Assembly: GCF_027484945.1 (NCBI RefSeq)
Contig: NZ_JAIXRZ010000058.1
Span: 1-49,024, forward strand
DNA: 49,024 nucleotides
Source of the DNA: Flavobacterium sp.
GTDB lineage: Bacteria > Bacteroidota > Bacteroidia > Flavobacteriales > Flavobacteriaceae
Reading direction: 5' to 3'
Position 1 is the stretch's first letter. Each line of letters opens with the position of its first letter. The notes under the pieces were generated by a model. That model did no database searches and was not told the origin of the DNA. It saw only the letters and a list, made by a program, of their open reading frames with translations. Of the stretch, positions 1-9,286 are shown in pieces. The translations under genes and the position numbers were made by a program.

Positions 1-123
1 CCATCTTTACGTTTGAAGTGGTTCTTCGAACATAAAAAATGGGTGAAAATCATACCTCGTGATGCTTACACGTACCTCGAATACCGTTTCTTTAACGAAG
101 AAGGAAACGAGATTAAAGACTAA
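1..123 (+). CDS. C-terminal end of an unrecognised protein (partial)
   Basis: An open frame enters from the left edge in frame 1 and ends at TAA 121-123, giving the last 40 residues of a protein. The tail is rich in aromatic and charged residues (it contains WFFEHKKW and ends EEGNEIKD). A clean intrinsic terminator follows within five bases of the stop, which supports a real gene end. Nothing in these 40 residues lets me name the family. No membrane segment or sorting signal is visible in the part present. Confidence 0.7.
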   Translation, partial: PSLRLKWFFEHKKWVKIIPRDAYTYLEYRFFNEEGNEIKD

Positions 124-127
124 ATTG

Positions 128-160
128 ACCGCCTTTCATTATGAAGGGCGGTTTTTTTTT
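128..160 (+). terminator. Rho-independent terminator
   Basis: A ten-pair stem (128-137 with 143-152, one G-T wobble) has an ATTAT loop and is followed by eight T at 153-160. It ends the partial gene at the left edge and separates it from the converging tadA gene. Confidence 0.9.
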
Positions 161-210
161 GAATTTTAGTTAGGAATAATTACTGAAAAATCTGCCTTTT
201 ACGCTTATTT

Positions 211-651
211 TTAGCGTCTTTTTTTGAAAAATAGCTTCAGTAATTCGGCACATTCTTCTGCCATAATACCCGACACGACCTCTGTTTTAGGGTGTAATTG
301 TGTGCCCATTGTTTGAAATCCGCGCTGTTCATCACGTGCGCCAAAAACTATCTTGGAAATCTGACTCCAATACAACGCACCAGCACACATTTGACAAGGC
401 TCTAATGTCACATACAACGTGCAACCTTTCAGGTATTTTCCACCGATATAATTAGCAGCCGCTGTAATGGCTTGCATTTCTGCATGTGCGGTAACATCAT
501 GAAGCATTTCGGTTAGATTATGACTTCGGGCAATGACCCGATTCTCTACTACAATAATCGCGCCTACCGGAATTTCACCTTTTTCAAAAGCATTTTCAGC
601 CTCCACTAAGGCTTTTTTCATAAAGTATTCGTCGGTGAAAATAGGTTCCAT
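211..651 (-). CDS. tadA: tRNA-specific adenosine deaminase TadA
   Basis: Probably deaminates the wobble adenosine of tRNA-Arg(ACG) to inosine, letting one tRNA read several codons. The 146-residue length is typical. The zinc-dependent cytidine/adenosine deaminase signature is intact: HAE at residues 56-58 (H56 ligand, E58 proton shuttle) and PCQMC at 85-89 (C86 and C89 ligands), with the N-terminal MKKAL...EIPVGA pattern of TadA. It starts at ATG 651 and diverges from dxs across only 38 bp. The alternative is another nucleoside or guanine deaminase of the same fold, but the spacing and flanks fit TadA best. Confidence 0.92.
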   Translation of the reverse strand: MEPIFTDEYFMKKALVEAENAFEKGEIPVGAIIVVENRVIARSHNLTEMLHDVTAHAEMQAITAAANYIGGKYLKGCTLYVTLEPCQMCAGALYWSQISKIVFGARDEQRGFQTMGTQLHPKTEVVSGIMAEECAELLKLFFKKRR

Positions 652-677
652 AAAAACAAAAATAGGAATTCAATTTG

Positions 678-685
678 TACCTTTG
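678..685 (+). promoter_or_regulatory. Promoter -7 element of dxs
   Basis: TACCTTTG matches the Bacteroidetes TAnnTTTG element and ends only five bases before the dxs ATG at 690. No TTG is found at the usual upstream distance. If used, transcription would begin at or next to the start codon, giving a leaderless or nearly leaderless mRNA. Confidence 0.55.
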
Positions 686-689
686 ACTC

Positions 690-2486
690 ATGGGTCAACA
701 TTTACTCGAACAAATTCAGTCTCCGGCCGACTTTCGGCACTACAACATCGCGCAACTGCAGCAACTTGCTAAAGAATTGCGCGAAAAAATAATTAGCGTA
801 GTCGCGGTTAAAGAAGGACATTTGGGCGCAAGTTTGGGTGTAGTCGAACTGACGATTGCCTTGCATTATGTGTATAACACCCCCGATGATTTGTTGGTTT
901 GGGACGTGGGACATCAAGCGTATGGGCATAAAATTTTGACGGGCCGCCGTGATCAATTTGAAACCAATCGTCAAATGGGTGGTATTTCTGGTTTCCCCAA
1001 ACGTTCCGAAAGTATTTACGATGCCTTTGGTGTAGGCCATTCGTCTACCTCTATTTCTGCGGTGTTAGGGATGGCGCTTGCTTCACAATTAAAAAACGAA
1101 TCACGATCGCATATTGCGGTAATTGGCGATGCATCAATTGCCAGCGGGATGGCTTTTGAAGGCTTGAATCATGCAGGAGTTACCGATGCCGATCTTTTGG
1201 TTATTTTAAATGATAATGCCATCGGAATTGATCCTAGTGTAGGGGCCTTGAAAACCTATTTAACGGCTGTCAAGGAAGGGAAAAATCCGAAGCAAAACAA
1301 CATGATCCAGTCGTTGAACTTTCAGTATTCGGGTCCGATTGACGGTCATGATTTACCGGCTTTGATTTCGGAATTAAAGCGTTTGCAAAAGGTGAAAGGT
1401 CCCAAGTTTTTGCATGTGATTACCACCAAAGGAAAAGGCTTATTGCAAGCGGAACAAGATCAAGTAAAGTACCACGCCCCCGGAAAATTTGATGCCGCTA
1501 CGGGCGAACTCATTACCCAAGAAGAATCCCATTTACCACCGAAATTTCAAGATGTTTTCGGACATACCTTGGTTGCCTTAGCGAAAAACAACCCCAAAAT
1601 TATCGGAATCACACCCGCTATGCCGTCGGGGAGTTCAATGAAATATATGATGGAAGCTTTTCCCGATCGTGCCTTTGACGTGGGGATTGCTGAGCAACAC
1701 GCGGTGACGTTGGCTGCAGGCATGGCTACTCAAGGGATGGTGGTGTTTTGCAATATCTATTCTACGTTTTTACAACGCGCATACGACCAAGTGATTCACG
1801 ATGTGGCGTTGCAGAATTTACCTGTGATTTTTTGTTTAGATCGTGCAGGTTTGGTTGGCGAAGACGGCGCGACACATCATGGGGTGTTTGATTTGGCCTA
1901 TTTGCGTTGCGTGCCCAATATGCTAATTTATGCGCCCAAAGACGAAATTGACTTACAGAATATTTTATATACCGCTTCTTTAGGATTGGATCATCCGATT
2001 GCCATTCGCTATCCCAGAGGTCGCGGAAAAAATGCCCAATGGAACAGTCACATTCCGTTTGAAAAAATAGCCCTGGGCAAAGCAATACAGCTTAAAGAAG
2101 GTGAAAGGTATGCCATACTCTCAACGGGCACATTGGCTACTAATGTTGCGGCTGCATTACATGAAATGGAGCAGCAGGATCAATTTGCCAATTATCATTT
2201 TGGGTTTGTTAAACCGTTGGATGAAGTATTAGTACATACCATTTGTAAGCAGTACAAGGGTATAATTACTGTAGAAGATGCTAGTATAAATGGCGGTTTT
2301 GGAAGTGCTATTGCCGAATTTGTAACCTCCAATCAATATTCCCTTCCTGTTTATCGATTGGGAGTTCCGGATGTATTTGTTGAACAAGGAACAATTGTAC
2401 AGTTACAGGATTATTGCGGAGTTTCACCAGTCGCTATTCAGCGCTTCCTAGAAAAGGTAACTATTTTAAACGGCCATACTACCTAG
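690..2486 (+). CDS. dxs: 1-deoxy-D-xylulose-5-phosphate synthase
   Basis: Condenses pyruvate and glyceraldehyde 3-phosphate to DXP, the first step of the MEP isoprenoid pathway, using thiamine diphosphate. At 598 residues it has the expected length. The N-terminal part carries EGHLGASLGVVELT and WDVGHQAYGHKIL, the diphosphate/Mg site has Asp at about residue 147 followed by the LNDN segment, and the second domain has GIAEQHAVT with the catalytic Glu at about residue 335. The usual GDG reads GDA here, but the metal-binding Asp is kept. It starts at ATG 690, close behind a promoter element, and diverges from tadA. The transketolase-like fold with DXS-specific motifs makes plain transketolase unlikely. 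Confidence 0.96.
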   Translation: MGQHLLEQIQSPADFRHYNIAQLQQLAKELREKIISVVAVKEGHLGASLGVVELTIALHYVYNTPDDLLVWDVGHQAYGHKILTGRRDQFETNRQMGGISGFPKRSESIYDAFGVGHSSTSISAVLGMALASQLKNESRSHIAVIGDASIASGMAFEGLNHAGVTDADLLVILNDNAIGIDPSVGALKTYLTAVKEGKNPKQNNMIQSLNFQYSGPIDGHDLPALISELKRLQKVKGPKFLHVITTKGKGLLQAEQDQVKYHAPGKFDAATGELITQEESHLPPKFQDVFGHTLVALAKNNPKIIGITPAMPSGSSMKYMMEAFPDRAFDVGIAEQHAVTLAAGMATQGMVVFCNIYSTFLQRAYDQVIHDVALQNLPVIFCLDRAGLVGEDGATHHGVFDLAYLRCVPNMLIYAPKDEIDLQNILYTASLGLDHPIAIRYPRGRGKNAQWNSHIPFEKIALGKAIQLKEGERYAILSTGTLATNVAAALHEMEQQDQFANYHFGFVKPLDEVLVHTICKQYKGIITVEDASINGGFGSAIAEFVTSNQYSLPVYRLGVPDVFVEQGTIVQLQDYCGVSPVAIQRFLEKVTILNGHTT

Positions 2487-2526
2487 CTTGATAACTTCCC
2501 CTTTTTTTAGGTTTGATTTATAAAAT

Positions 2527-2551
2527 AAAAACGGACGCTTTTGACGCCCGT
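2527..2551 (-). terminator. Terminator of the M36 protease gene
   Basis: Read on the minus strand, an imperfect hairpin between 2531 and 2550 (ACGG pairs with CCGT, two G-U wobbles inside, CAAAA loop) is followed by a T-rich run. It lies immediately after the stop of the 2559-5162 gene. The wobble pairs work only in minus-strand RNA, so it is weaker as a terminator for dxs. Confidence 0.7.
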
Positions 2552-2558
2552 TTGTGTT

Positions 2559-5162
2559 TTAGTTTTTGATAATCTTTTCGGTGATTTGAATGCGCTCTCC
2601 AGTTGCTTGCAGGATGTACATTCCCGATTGTAGATTCCCCATTGGAATTCGATTTAAAGTCCCATTGCTCCATTGGTCTTGATATACAACTCGACCGTGG
2701 ATATCGATTAAACGAACCTCGAGCGCACTACTGTTGTTGGGGAGTTCCACAAACACCTCGTTGGTCGCAGGGTTAGGGTAAATACGGTAGCTGACGCTAC
2801 TACCAAAAATAGGGGTTTCCAACGCCGTACAATTGGGTCCAGGAAGTGGCTGCGTAAAGTCCTCTATTTGATCCACAGAGCTATCTGTATCACCCGATGA
2901 GGCATTTACACCGAGTCCGCGTCGCGCAAATACTTCCCAAATCAAGCAATAATTTGCCCCTCCTGTTGTTGCTTGATCGGCAGCCAATAACGCATCGCGA
3001 CCATCTATAAAACCAGGGGAACACGGTTGTAACTTTAAAGCATCAACTACCAATTGCATTACTTTATTGTTTCCACCCGTTCCGGTATAGGTATTCGGAT
3101 CAAATCCATATTTGTCAATATAGGCCCAGGTTAAATCCCATAACATGGTAGCCCAAACCGAACCCACACCATGCGGACGAGCCAGGATATTGGTGTTGGC
3201 AAAAGTAAATGGGTTGACGGTCATGTCTGTTGAATAGGGATAGGTGCGTATCCCGTCTCCGTTAACAGGGTCATTGATTACAAATGTCCCAATTCCACGC
3301 CGTTCTGCACCTGTATCATTTGGTTTGATTTGAAGCATTAATCCGAACCAATCCGACCAGCCTTCACCCATTTGTTCATCATTAAATAAACAAGTAGAAA
3401 CGGAAGGCCCTCCCGTTAGACGATTTGAAATGCCATGTCCATATTCGTGGGCGATAACCAAATTATCAAAATCACCATCAACATTTACAAAGTCACTAGG
3501 TGTTTCGCTTAGCGTTACAGCTAAAGTTGTGTTTTGAAGCGTATTAAATAATAAATCACCTACATCTTTTTTTACAGAAATAACCGGAATACCTATTTCA
3601 GGATCGCCCAAACCTCCGACAACAAAGTTGCCTGGGGTAGAATTGAAAACAATAACGGCAATAGCTCCCGCATTTTGACAATTCAGAATTTTATCAGTTA
3701 CAGGACAAATTCCGCGTTTTACCAATGCGATTTTACCGTTTATTTCGGCTGCATTTAATAATATGTTACAGCCGGTTACGGGATCAGCACTACCGTCATT
3801 AACGGCTACTAAATCGGCAGTCATTGAATCGGGTGCTTGCGGAAGCGGCACACGGCCCTCAACTAATAAATTGTCAAAGGCAAGATAACTTCCTGCAATG
3901 GGAGAAGGAGCATTTACTGTGAGTAATTGTGAACCTCCTTTCCGGTTCCATAAATACATTTGCATCCGTCCATTAAATCCGTCTGGAGGTGTTCCAAAAT
4001 TGGCATTATTTAACCCCCCACCATCTTGCGATTGTGCCAAAACGTGATCGTTGCCTTCTCCTAAATTGCTATAATTTAACTCTTGAAAATTTCCATTTTC
4101 TTCATCAAATCCATAGTGGTAGAACACATCGTGGAGTATATTGTTCATGTAGAACAAATTGGTCGTAGCCGCTTCTTGATATTCAATTGCAGGAGTATTG
4201 ATTCCGAGATAAGGGAAGTCAAAAATTAAAGCAGAACCGCCATCGGGACTCATTCCAGTAAAAGGATCATCATCATCATCCATATCTTCAAACGCATGGA
4301 CATTATTCCCCCGAGTGATTGTGTATTCTGCTCCGGGTATTCCGTCAACATCATGCCAGCCATAGGGCGATGCCTCTGGATGAGCCGGTTGGGTGATTAG
4401 TTGAAATGGTCCGTGGTTTGGACTCTCCGTTGTAAAGGGTACAACGCGATAGGTGCCAGAAAGTGTTGGTGTTTGAAGGGTTTTAGAATGAAAGACTTGA
4501 CTCGTAAAATCAATAGTTGAGCTGCTATTTGAGTGGTGAGCAGGTTCAAAATTACAAGCAACCATAAAGTCTTTTTGATCTAAAATTTCTCCAGTTAGTG
4601 CATCGATACGAATACTCCACATGTGGTCGTCTTTTGGGACATCTATGTAGTAATCCCAAGCTAATTTTAGAGTATTTGATGGCGTCAAAAAATACACTAA
4701 TTGTGCTTTTATTGGATCGGCTTTAGGCGTATTTGAAAATAGATAGGTTTGGTTACCCAAGTTTTTTAAAAGCATAGATACCTCTTTGTTGTCGGGGTTA
4801 AGTTTTGATTGGGCTAATTGTAAACCATTACCTGCCGTAATTTTGGGAGTTGCACTATTGGCTATTGAACTACAACGTGCTACAAATCGACTTTTTATTG
4901 AAATTACAGCATTATTTTTTATCCAAACGCTAGAAATTGCATTGAAAACCGGCAAATTTTGATGGTATTGTTGGATATATACAGTAGTAATACCGGTTGT
5001 TTTTGAAGTTGTTTTTCCGGTAATTTCCCATTGTGAAATATCGGCTGCATCAAGTTTTAAAACTTTGATTTGCTCTTTCAAATACGTTTGAATTTGCTCT
5101 TTGTTTACTTGAGCAAATAACCAACTAGGAATTAGCAATACAATATATAGCCACTTTTTCAT
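2559..5162 (-). CDS. Secreted M36 (fungalysin-like) metalloprotease with T9SS sorting domain
   Basis: A predicted extracellular zinc protease of 867 residues. Order: a signal peptide ending FAQ at residue 18; a fungalysin/thermolysin-type propeptide to about 200; then the M36 catalytic region with zinc motif HEYGH at 572-576 and the third ligand E600 in MGEGWSDW. A protease-associated (PA) domain (about 425-550) is inserted just ahead of the zinc helix. The last 75 residues, starting near YPNPATNEVF, are a type A T9SS C-terminal domain ending in KIIKN. It should leave through the Sec and T9SS routes and be anchored at or released from the cell surface. It has its own promoter (5180-5212) and terminator, so it is probably monocistronic. 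The substrate is unknown. Confidence 0.93.
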   Translation of the reverse strand: MKKWLYIVLLIPSWLFAQVNKEQIQTYLKEQIKVLKLDAADISQWEITGKTTSKTTGITTVYIQQYHQNLPVFNAISSVWIKNNAVISIKSRFVARCSSIANSATPKITAGNGLQLAQSKLNPDNKEVSMLLKNLGNQTYLFSNTPKADPIKAQLVYFLTPSNTLKLAWDYYIDVPKDDHMWSIRIDALTGEILDQKDFMVACNFEPAHHSNSSSTIDFTSQVFHSKTLQTPTLSGTYRVVPFTTESPNHGPFQLITQPAHPEASPYGWHDVDGIPGAEYTITRGNNVHAFEDMDDDDDPFTGMSPDGGSALIFDFPYLGINTPAIEYQEAATTNLFYMNNILHDVFYHYGFDEENGNFQELNYSNLGEGNDHVLAQSQDGGGLNNANFGTPPDGFNGRMQMYLWNRKGGSQLLTVNAPSPIAGSYLAFDNLLVEGRVPLPQAPDSMTADLVAVNDGSADPVTGCNILLNAAEINGKIALVKRGICPVTDKILNCQNAGAIAVIVFNSTPGNFVVGGLGDPEIGIPVISVKKDVGDLLFNTLQNTTLAVTLSETPSDFVNVDGDFDNLVIAHEYGHGISNRLTGGPSVSTCLFNDEQMGEGWSDWFGLMLQIKPNDTGAERRGIGTFVINDPVNGDGIRTYPYSTDMTVNPFTFANTNILARPHGVGSVWATMLWDLTWAYIDKYGFDPNTYTGTGGNNKVMQLVVDALKLQPCSPGFIDGRDALLAADQATTGGANYCLIWEVFARRGLGVNASSGDTDSSVDQIEDFTQPLPGPNCTALETPIFGSSVSYRIYPNPATNEVFVELPNNSSALEVRLIDIHGRVVYQDQWSNGTLNRIPMGNLQSGMYILQATGERIQITEKIIKN

Positions 5163-5179
5163 ACCAATTGTTTTAACTG

Positions 5180-5212
5180 CAAACGTAACCCTTTTAAAGG
5201 ATACTTCACCAA
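5180..5212 (-). promoter_or_regulatory. Promoter of the M36 protease gene
   Basis: On the minus strand TTG (5212-5210), a 22-bp spacer and TACGTTTG (5187-5180) form a complete Bacteroidetes promoter. The leader to the ATG at 5162 is short. The same 22-bp spacing occurs at two other promoters in this window. Confidence 0.75.
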
Positions 5213-5237
5213 ATATTAAATAAAATTAACAGCTGTT

Positions 5238-6575
5238 TTAGACCCCTAACATTTCATTGTATAGTAATGCATTTCCATCGGTAAGTAGGGAAACAAAATG
5301 ACAAATATGCATTAACCGGTCATACAAATGCTCTTTTCCTAAGCGGTGTTTTTCGGGCAGAACATTCAATAATAATTTATCGTAGTTGGATGTTTTTCCT
5401 TCGTGCTGGTTGTTGTATGCGGTAATAAATTGGTCCAACAAGTTATTAATGATTTGATAACCTTTCAACTCTTTTTCTATAACCTCGCGACTCTGATAGA
5501 TTTTATTAACGCTCAATTTAATAATATCATCCATTTGCGCTTTGTACTTACTTTTCTCTGTTAGTGCCTGGTGAAACTCACCTTTTAGGATGGATTCTTC
5601 ATGGGTTAAAAATACCGATACGGCGTCGTTGATAAGATTTCCGATGGCTAAAGCACGTAAATAACTTATACGATCTTCTTTAGTCGTAAGGGTTTGGTAT
5701 TTACTAGTGTCAATGGTGTCTTTGACTAATTTTATAAGGTATTCTAAAGCAAAATCTTCAGCAACTAGACCTAAGTTAATACCGTCTTCAAAGTCGATAA
5801 TGGTATAGCAAATGTCGTCTGCCGCTTCGACAAGAAATGCCAACGGATGCCGTAAATAGCGTAAATCATCCCCATGACCTATTTTCAAAAGTCCCAATTC
5901 TTCAGCCACTTCATGAAAAAAAGCTTCATCAGTTTGAAAATAACCGTATTTTTTATCAGAAATTCTTGGCGTTGGTTTTTTAGGCAAACTCGCTTTTGGA
6001 TACTTCATAAAAGCGCCCAAAGTAGCATACGATAAACGTAAACTTCCTTCTACGCCTGGTCGCGAATTTGTAAGTACCGAAAATCCATTGGCATTCCCCT
6101 CAAAATCAACCAAATCTTGCCATTGTTTCGGAGTTAGTTGATTTTTAAATTGTTGTCCTTTACCATTGGAAAAATATTCACCAATCGCTTTTTCCCCTGA
6201 ATGGCCAAATGGGGGATTTCCAATATCGTGGGCCAATGCTGCTGCTGCCACAATAGCGCCAAAATCATTGGGTTGGAAGCCGTGAACTTCTTTAAGATAG
6301 GGATATTTTTCGATTATTTTCTTACCAACCAATCGACCAATGGAACGTCCTACCACAGAAACTTCCAAACTGTGCGTCAGCCGTGTATGCACAAAATCGG
6401 TTTTCGATAATGGGATGACTTGAGTTTTATCTTGCAAACTGCGAAACGGTGCCGAAAAAATAATGCGATCATAATCAACTTCAAAGCCCAAACGCGTGTC
6501 GTCTTGTTCAATCCGTAAGCGTTTACTCGTATCGCCTTGGCGTTTTAAAGACAAAAGTTTCTCCCAGGTCATCAT
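5238..6575 (-). CDS. dgt: dGTP triphosphohydrolase (dGTPase)
   Basis: Hydrolyses dGTP (and possibly other dNTPs) to the nucleoside and triphosphate, trimming dNTP pools. The 445-residue protein has the HD-domain signature: FRSLQDKTQV at 44-53, HTRLTHSLEV from residue 63, ALAHDIGNPPFGHSGE with H116-D117, and the downstream EAADDICY element carrying the last metal Asp. It starts MM; either ATG could be used. It lies 141 bp downstream of nrdA on the same strand, so an enzyme that makes dNTPs and one that destroys them sit side by side. Whether it acts only on dGTP cannot be told from sequence. Confidence 0.92.
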   Translation of the reverse strand: MMTWEKLLSLKRQGDTSKRLRIEQDDTRLGFEVDYDRIIFSAPFRSLQDKTQVIPLSKTDFVHTRLTHSLEVSVVGRSIGRLVGKKIIEKYPYLKEVHGFQPNDFGAIVAAAALAHDIGNPPFGHSGEKAIGEYFSNGKGQQFKNQLTPKQWQDLVDFEGNANGFSVLTNSRPGVEGSLRLSYATLGAFMKYPKASLPKKPTPRISDKKYGYFQTDEAFFHEVAEELGLLKIGHGDDLRYLRHPLAFLVEAADDICYTIIDFEDGINLGLVAEDFALEYLIKLVKDTIDTSKYQTLTTKEDRISYLRALAIGNLINDAVSVFLTHEESILKGEFHQALTEKSKYKAQMDDIIKLSVNKIYQSREVIEKELKGYQIINNLLDQFITAYNNQHEGKTSNYDKLLLNVLPEKHRLGKEHLYDRLMHICHFVSLLTDGNALLYNEMLGV

Positions 6576-6650
6576 AGGGTGGTGAATTTAGCAATTTGTA
6601 CAAATGTAATTATTTTACCGTCTTTTGAAAGGCATGTAACATGGACTATT

Positions 6651-6684
6651 TAAAATAGAACAGCCGCCATTGCTGACAGCTGTT
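6651..6684 (-). terminator. Possible terminator of nrdA
   Basis: The inverted repeat AACAGC (6659-6664) and GCTGTT (6679-6684) lies just after the nrdA stop. On the minus strand it is followed by a moderately T-rich stretch. The stem is short (6 bp) and the T run is interrupted, so termination may be partial, with some read-through into dgt. Confidence 0.45.
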
Positions 6685-6716
6685 TTATTATTCTAAATTT
6701 TGAATTCTAAATTGAA

Positions 6717-9146
6717 TTACGATCCGCACATTTCACAGTCGTCTGGACCGGAATTGCGCGCGCGCTCTACCATTAATCGGAATTCTTCAGGACTCATTTC
6801 TCCCGATTCTGGAGCAACAACTTCTACTGACTGTGGCTCAGGTTGTTGAATTGCCGATGTTGTTGGTTCTTCTTTTTTATCATTGCTTACCGTAAACTTG
6901 ATCGCATCTACTGCCGATTTAGTTCTCAGGTAATACATACCAGTTTTTAAGCCACTTTTCCATGCATAGAAGTGCATCGAGGTTAATTTTGCAAAACTAG
7001 CATCTTGCATAAATAAATTCAACGATTGCGATTGATCAATGAAATACCCGCGATGACGAGACATATCAATGATGTCCTTCATCGACATTTCCCAAACCGT
7101 TTTATACAATTCTTTTAAATCCTGTGGAATAATATCGATGTTTTGGATTGAACCGTTTTGACGCATGATTTCTTGCTTCAAGGTTTCATTCCATAAGCCG
7201 TGTTTCACTAAGTCTTCCAACAAGTGTTTATTGACCACAATAAATTCTCCCGACAACACACGACGGGTGTAAATGTTTGACGTATAGGGCTCAAACGCTT
7301 CGTTGTTTCCTAAAATTTGAGAAGTTGAAGCGGTCGGCATTGGCGCTAGCAATAAGGAGTTGCGCACCCCATGCTCCATGACTTCTTTACGTAAGGAAGT
7401 CCAATCCCAACGACCGGATAAATCGCTATCTTGAAGACCCCATAGGTTGTATTGGAATTCCCCTTGTGAAATTGGCGACCCTTTAAACGTTGAATACGGG
7501 CCTTCTTCTTTTGCCATTTCCATCGATGCAGTTACCGCTGCGAAATAAATGGTTTCAAAGATCTCTTGGTTCAATTGTTTCGCTTCATCGCTTGTAAAAG
7601 GTAAACGCAACATGATGAATGCATCGGCCAACCCTTGTACGCCCAATCCAACAGGACGGTGACGCATATTCGAATTTTCCGCCTCTGGAACGGGATAATA
7701 ATTGCGGTCGATAACTTTGTTCAAGTTGCGGGTAACGCGTTTCGTGACGTTGTATAACAATTCGTGGTTGAATTTACCGTCTTCTACAAACATCGGTAAC
7801 GAAATCGAGGCCAAGTTACATACTGCGATTTCATCTTCAGAAGTATATTCTAAGATTTCGGTACATAAGTTGGATGAGCGAATCGTACCCAAGTTTTTCT
7901 GATTCGATTTACGGTTCGCCGCATCTTTATAAAGCATATAAGGCGTTCCTGTTTCGATTTGTGATTCTAAAATTTTCTCCCATAATTCACGGGCACGAAT
8001 CGTTTTACGACCTTTTCCTGCACGCTCATAGGAAGTATATAGCTGGTCAAATTCCTCGCCATAGGTATCATAGAGCCCCGGACATTCATTGGGACACATT
8101 AATGTCCATTCGCCATCATCTTCAACACGTTTCATGAATAAGTCGGAAATCCACATCGCAAAGAACAAATCGCGCGCGCGCATTTCTTCTTTACCTGTAT
8201 TCTTTTTCAAATCCAAGAAATCAAAAATATCTGCATGCCAAGGTTCAATGTAAATTGCAAAACTTCCCTTGCGTTTTCCACCGCCTTGATCTACATATCT
8301 TGCGGTGTCGTTGAATACGCGTAACATGGGAACAATTCCGTTTGAGGTTCCGTTTGTGCCACGGATGTACGAGCCGGTTGCACGTACATTATGAATTGAC
8401 AAACCGATGCCTCCTGCCGATTGCGAGATTTTTGCCGTTTGTTTTAAGGTGTCATAAATACCGTCAATACTGTCGTCTTTCATCGTTAACAAGAAACAAG
8501 AAGACATTTGCGGTTTAGGTGTACCGGCATTAAATAGGGTTGGGGTAGCGTGGGTAAAGAATTTTTTAGACATTAAATCGTAGGTTTCAATCACCGACTG
8601 AAGGTCATTTAAGTGAATTCCTACCGCCACACGCATCAACATATGTTGAGGGCGCTCTACAATTTTGCCATTTATCTTTAATAAGTAAGATCGTTCTAAT
8701 GTTTTAAAACCAAAATAGTCGTAGTTAAAATCACGGTTGTAAATTACGTGTGAGTCTAAGAACTCCGCATTTTCCATGATTACTTGTTGCACTTCATCTG
8801 AAAGTAAGGGCGCTTCTTGGTTGGTTCTCGGATTTACATAGTGATACATTTCGTTCATCGTTTCTGAGAACGATTTTTTTGTATTCTTGTGTAAATTCGA
8901 AATCGCGATTCGCGCAGCCAATAAAGCATAATCCGGATGGGTAACCGTCATGGCAGCTGCTGTTTCTGCGGCAAGATTGTCCAATTCAGACGTGGTCACG
9001 CCGTCATATAAGCCTTCAATTACACGCATAGCCACTTTTACAGCGTCTACCATTTCGTTTAATCCGTAACACAATTTTTTGATACGGTCGGTAATCTTGT
9101 CAAACATTACGGGTTCTCGGTGTCCGTCTCTTTTTACTACATACAT
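6717..9146 (-). CDS. nrdA: Ribonucleoside-diphosphate reductase alpha subunit, class Ia
   Basis: The catalytic subunit that reduces ribonucleoside diphosphates to deoxyribonucleotides. It has 809 residues. An N-terminal ATP-cone (residues 1-95, [14 protein letters not shown]...) indicates overall activity control by ATP/dATP. Active-site residues are visible: C217 in MSSCFLL and C443 in AVCNLAS form the redox pair, and NLCTE (N426, C428, E430) holds the thiyl-radical cysteine. The C-terminal tail DDCEMCGS supplies the C804/C807 pair that passes electrons from thioredoxin. It lies 140 bp downstream of nrdB and is probably co-transcribed with it. Confidence 0.97.
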   Translation of the reverse strand: MYVVKRDGHREPVMFDKITDRIKKLCYGLNEMVDAVKVAMRVIEGLYDGVTTSELDNLAAETAAAMTVTHPDYALLAARIAISNLHKNTKKSFSETMNEMYHYVNPRTNQEAPLLSDEVQQVIMENAEFLDSHVIYNRDFNYDYFGFKTLERSYLLKINGKIVERPQHMLMRVAVGIHLNDLQSVIETYDLMSKKFFTHATPTLFNAGTPKPQMSSCFLLTMKDDSIDGIYDTLKQTAKISQSAGGIGLSIHNVRATGSYIRGTNGTSNGIVPMLRVFNDTARYVDQGGGKRKGSFAIYIEPWHADIFDFLDLKKNTGKEEMRARDLFFAMWISDLFMKRVEDDGEWTLMCPNECPGLYDTYGEEFDQLYTSYERAGKGRKTIRARELWEKILESQIETGTPYMLYKDAANRKSNQKNLGTIRSSNLCTEILEYTSEDEIAVCNLASISLPMFVEDGKFNHELLYNVTKRVTRNLNKVIDRNYYPVPEAENSNMRHRPVGLGVQGLADAFIMLRLPFTSDEAKQLNQEIFETIYFAAVTASMEMAKEEGPYSTFKGSPISQGEFQYNLWGLQDSDLSGRWDWTSLRKEVMEHGVRNSLLLAPMPTASTSQILGNNEAFEPYTSNIYTRRVLSGEFIVVNKHLLEDLVKHGLWNETLKQEIMRQNGSIQNIDIIPQDLKELYKTVWEMSMKDIIDMSRHRGYFIDQSQSLNLFMQDASFAKLTSMHFYAWKSGLKTGMYYLRTKSAVDAIKFTVSNDKKEEPTTSAIQQPEPQSVEVVAPESGEMSPEEFRLMVERARNSGPDDCEMCGS

Positions 9147-9286
9147 ATTGTTTTGGTTTTAGGTTATGAGATAGACAATCCCTTCTCTATCTCGAATTGA
9201 TTTTTGATTGAAACAGGCAATGAAATCCTATCCCGAATCGGTTGAAACACTCCTCCCGGAGCTGTATTTTGTGTGATTTTTGGCTT

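Noticed and set aside
2487..2556. Strong plus-strand terminator for dxs
   Set aside because: The hairpin contains A-C mismatches in plus-strand RNA and pairs well only as minus-strand RNA, so it is assigned to the M36 gene.
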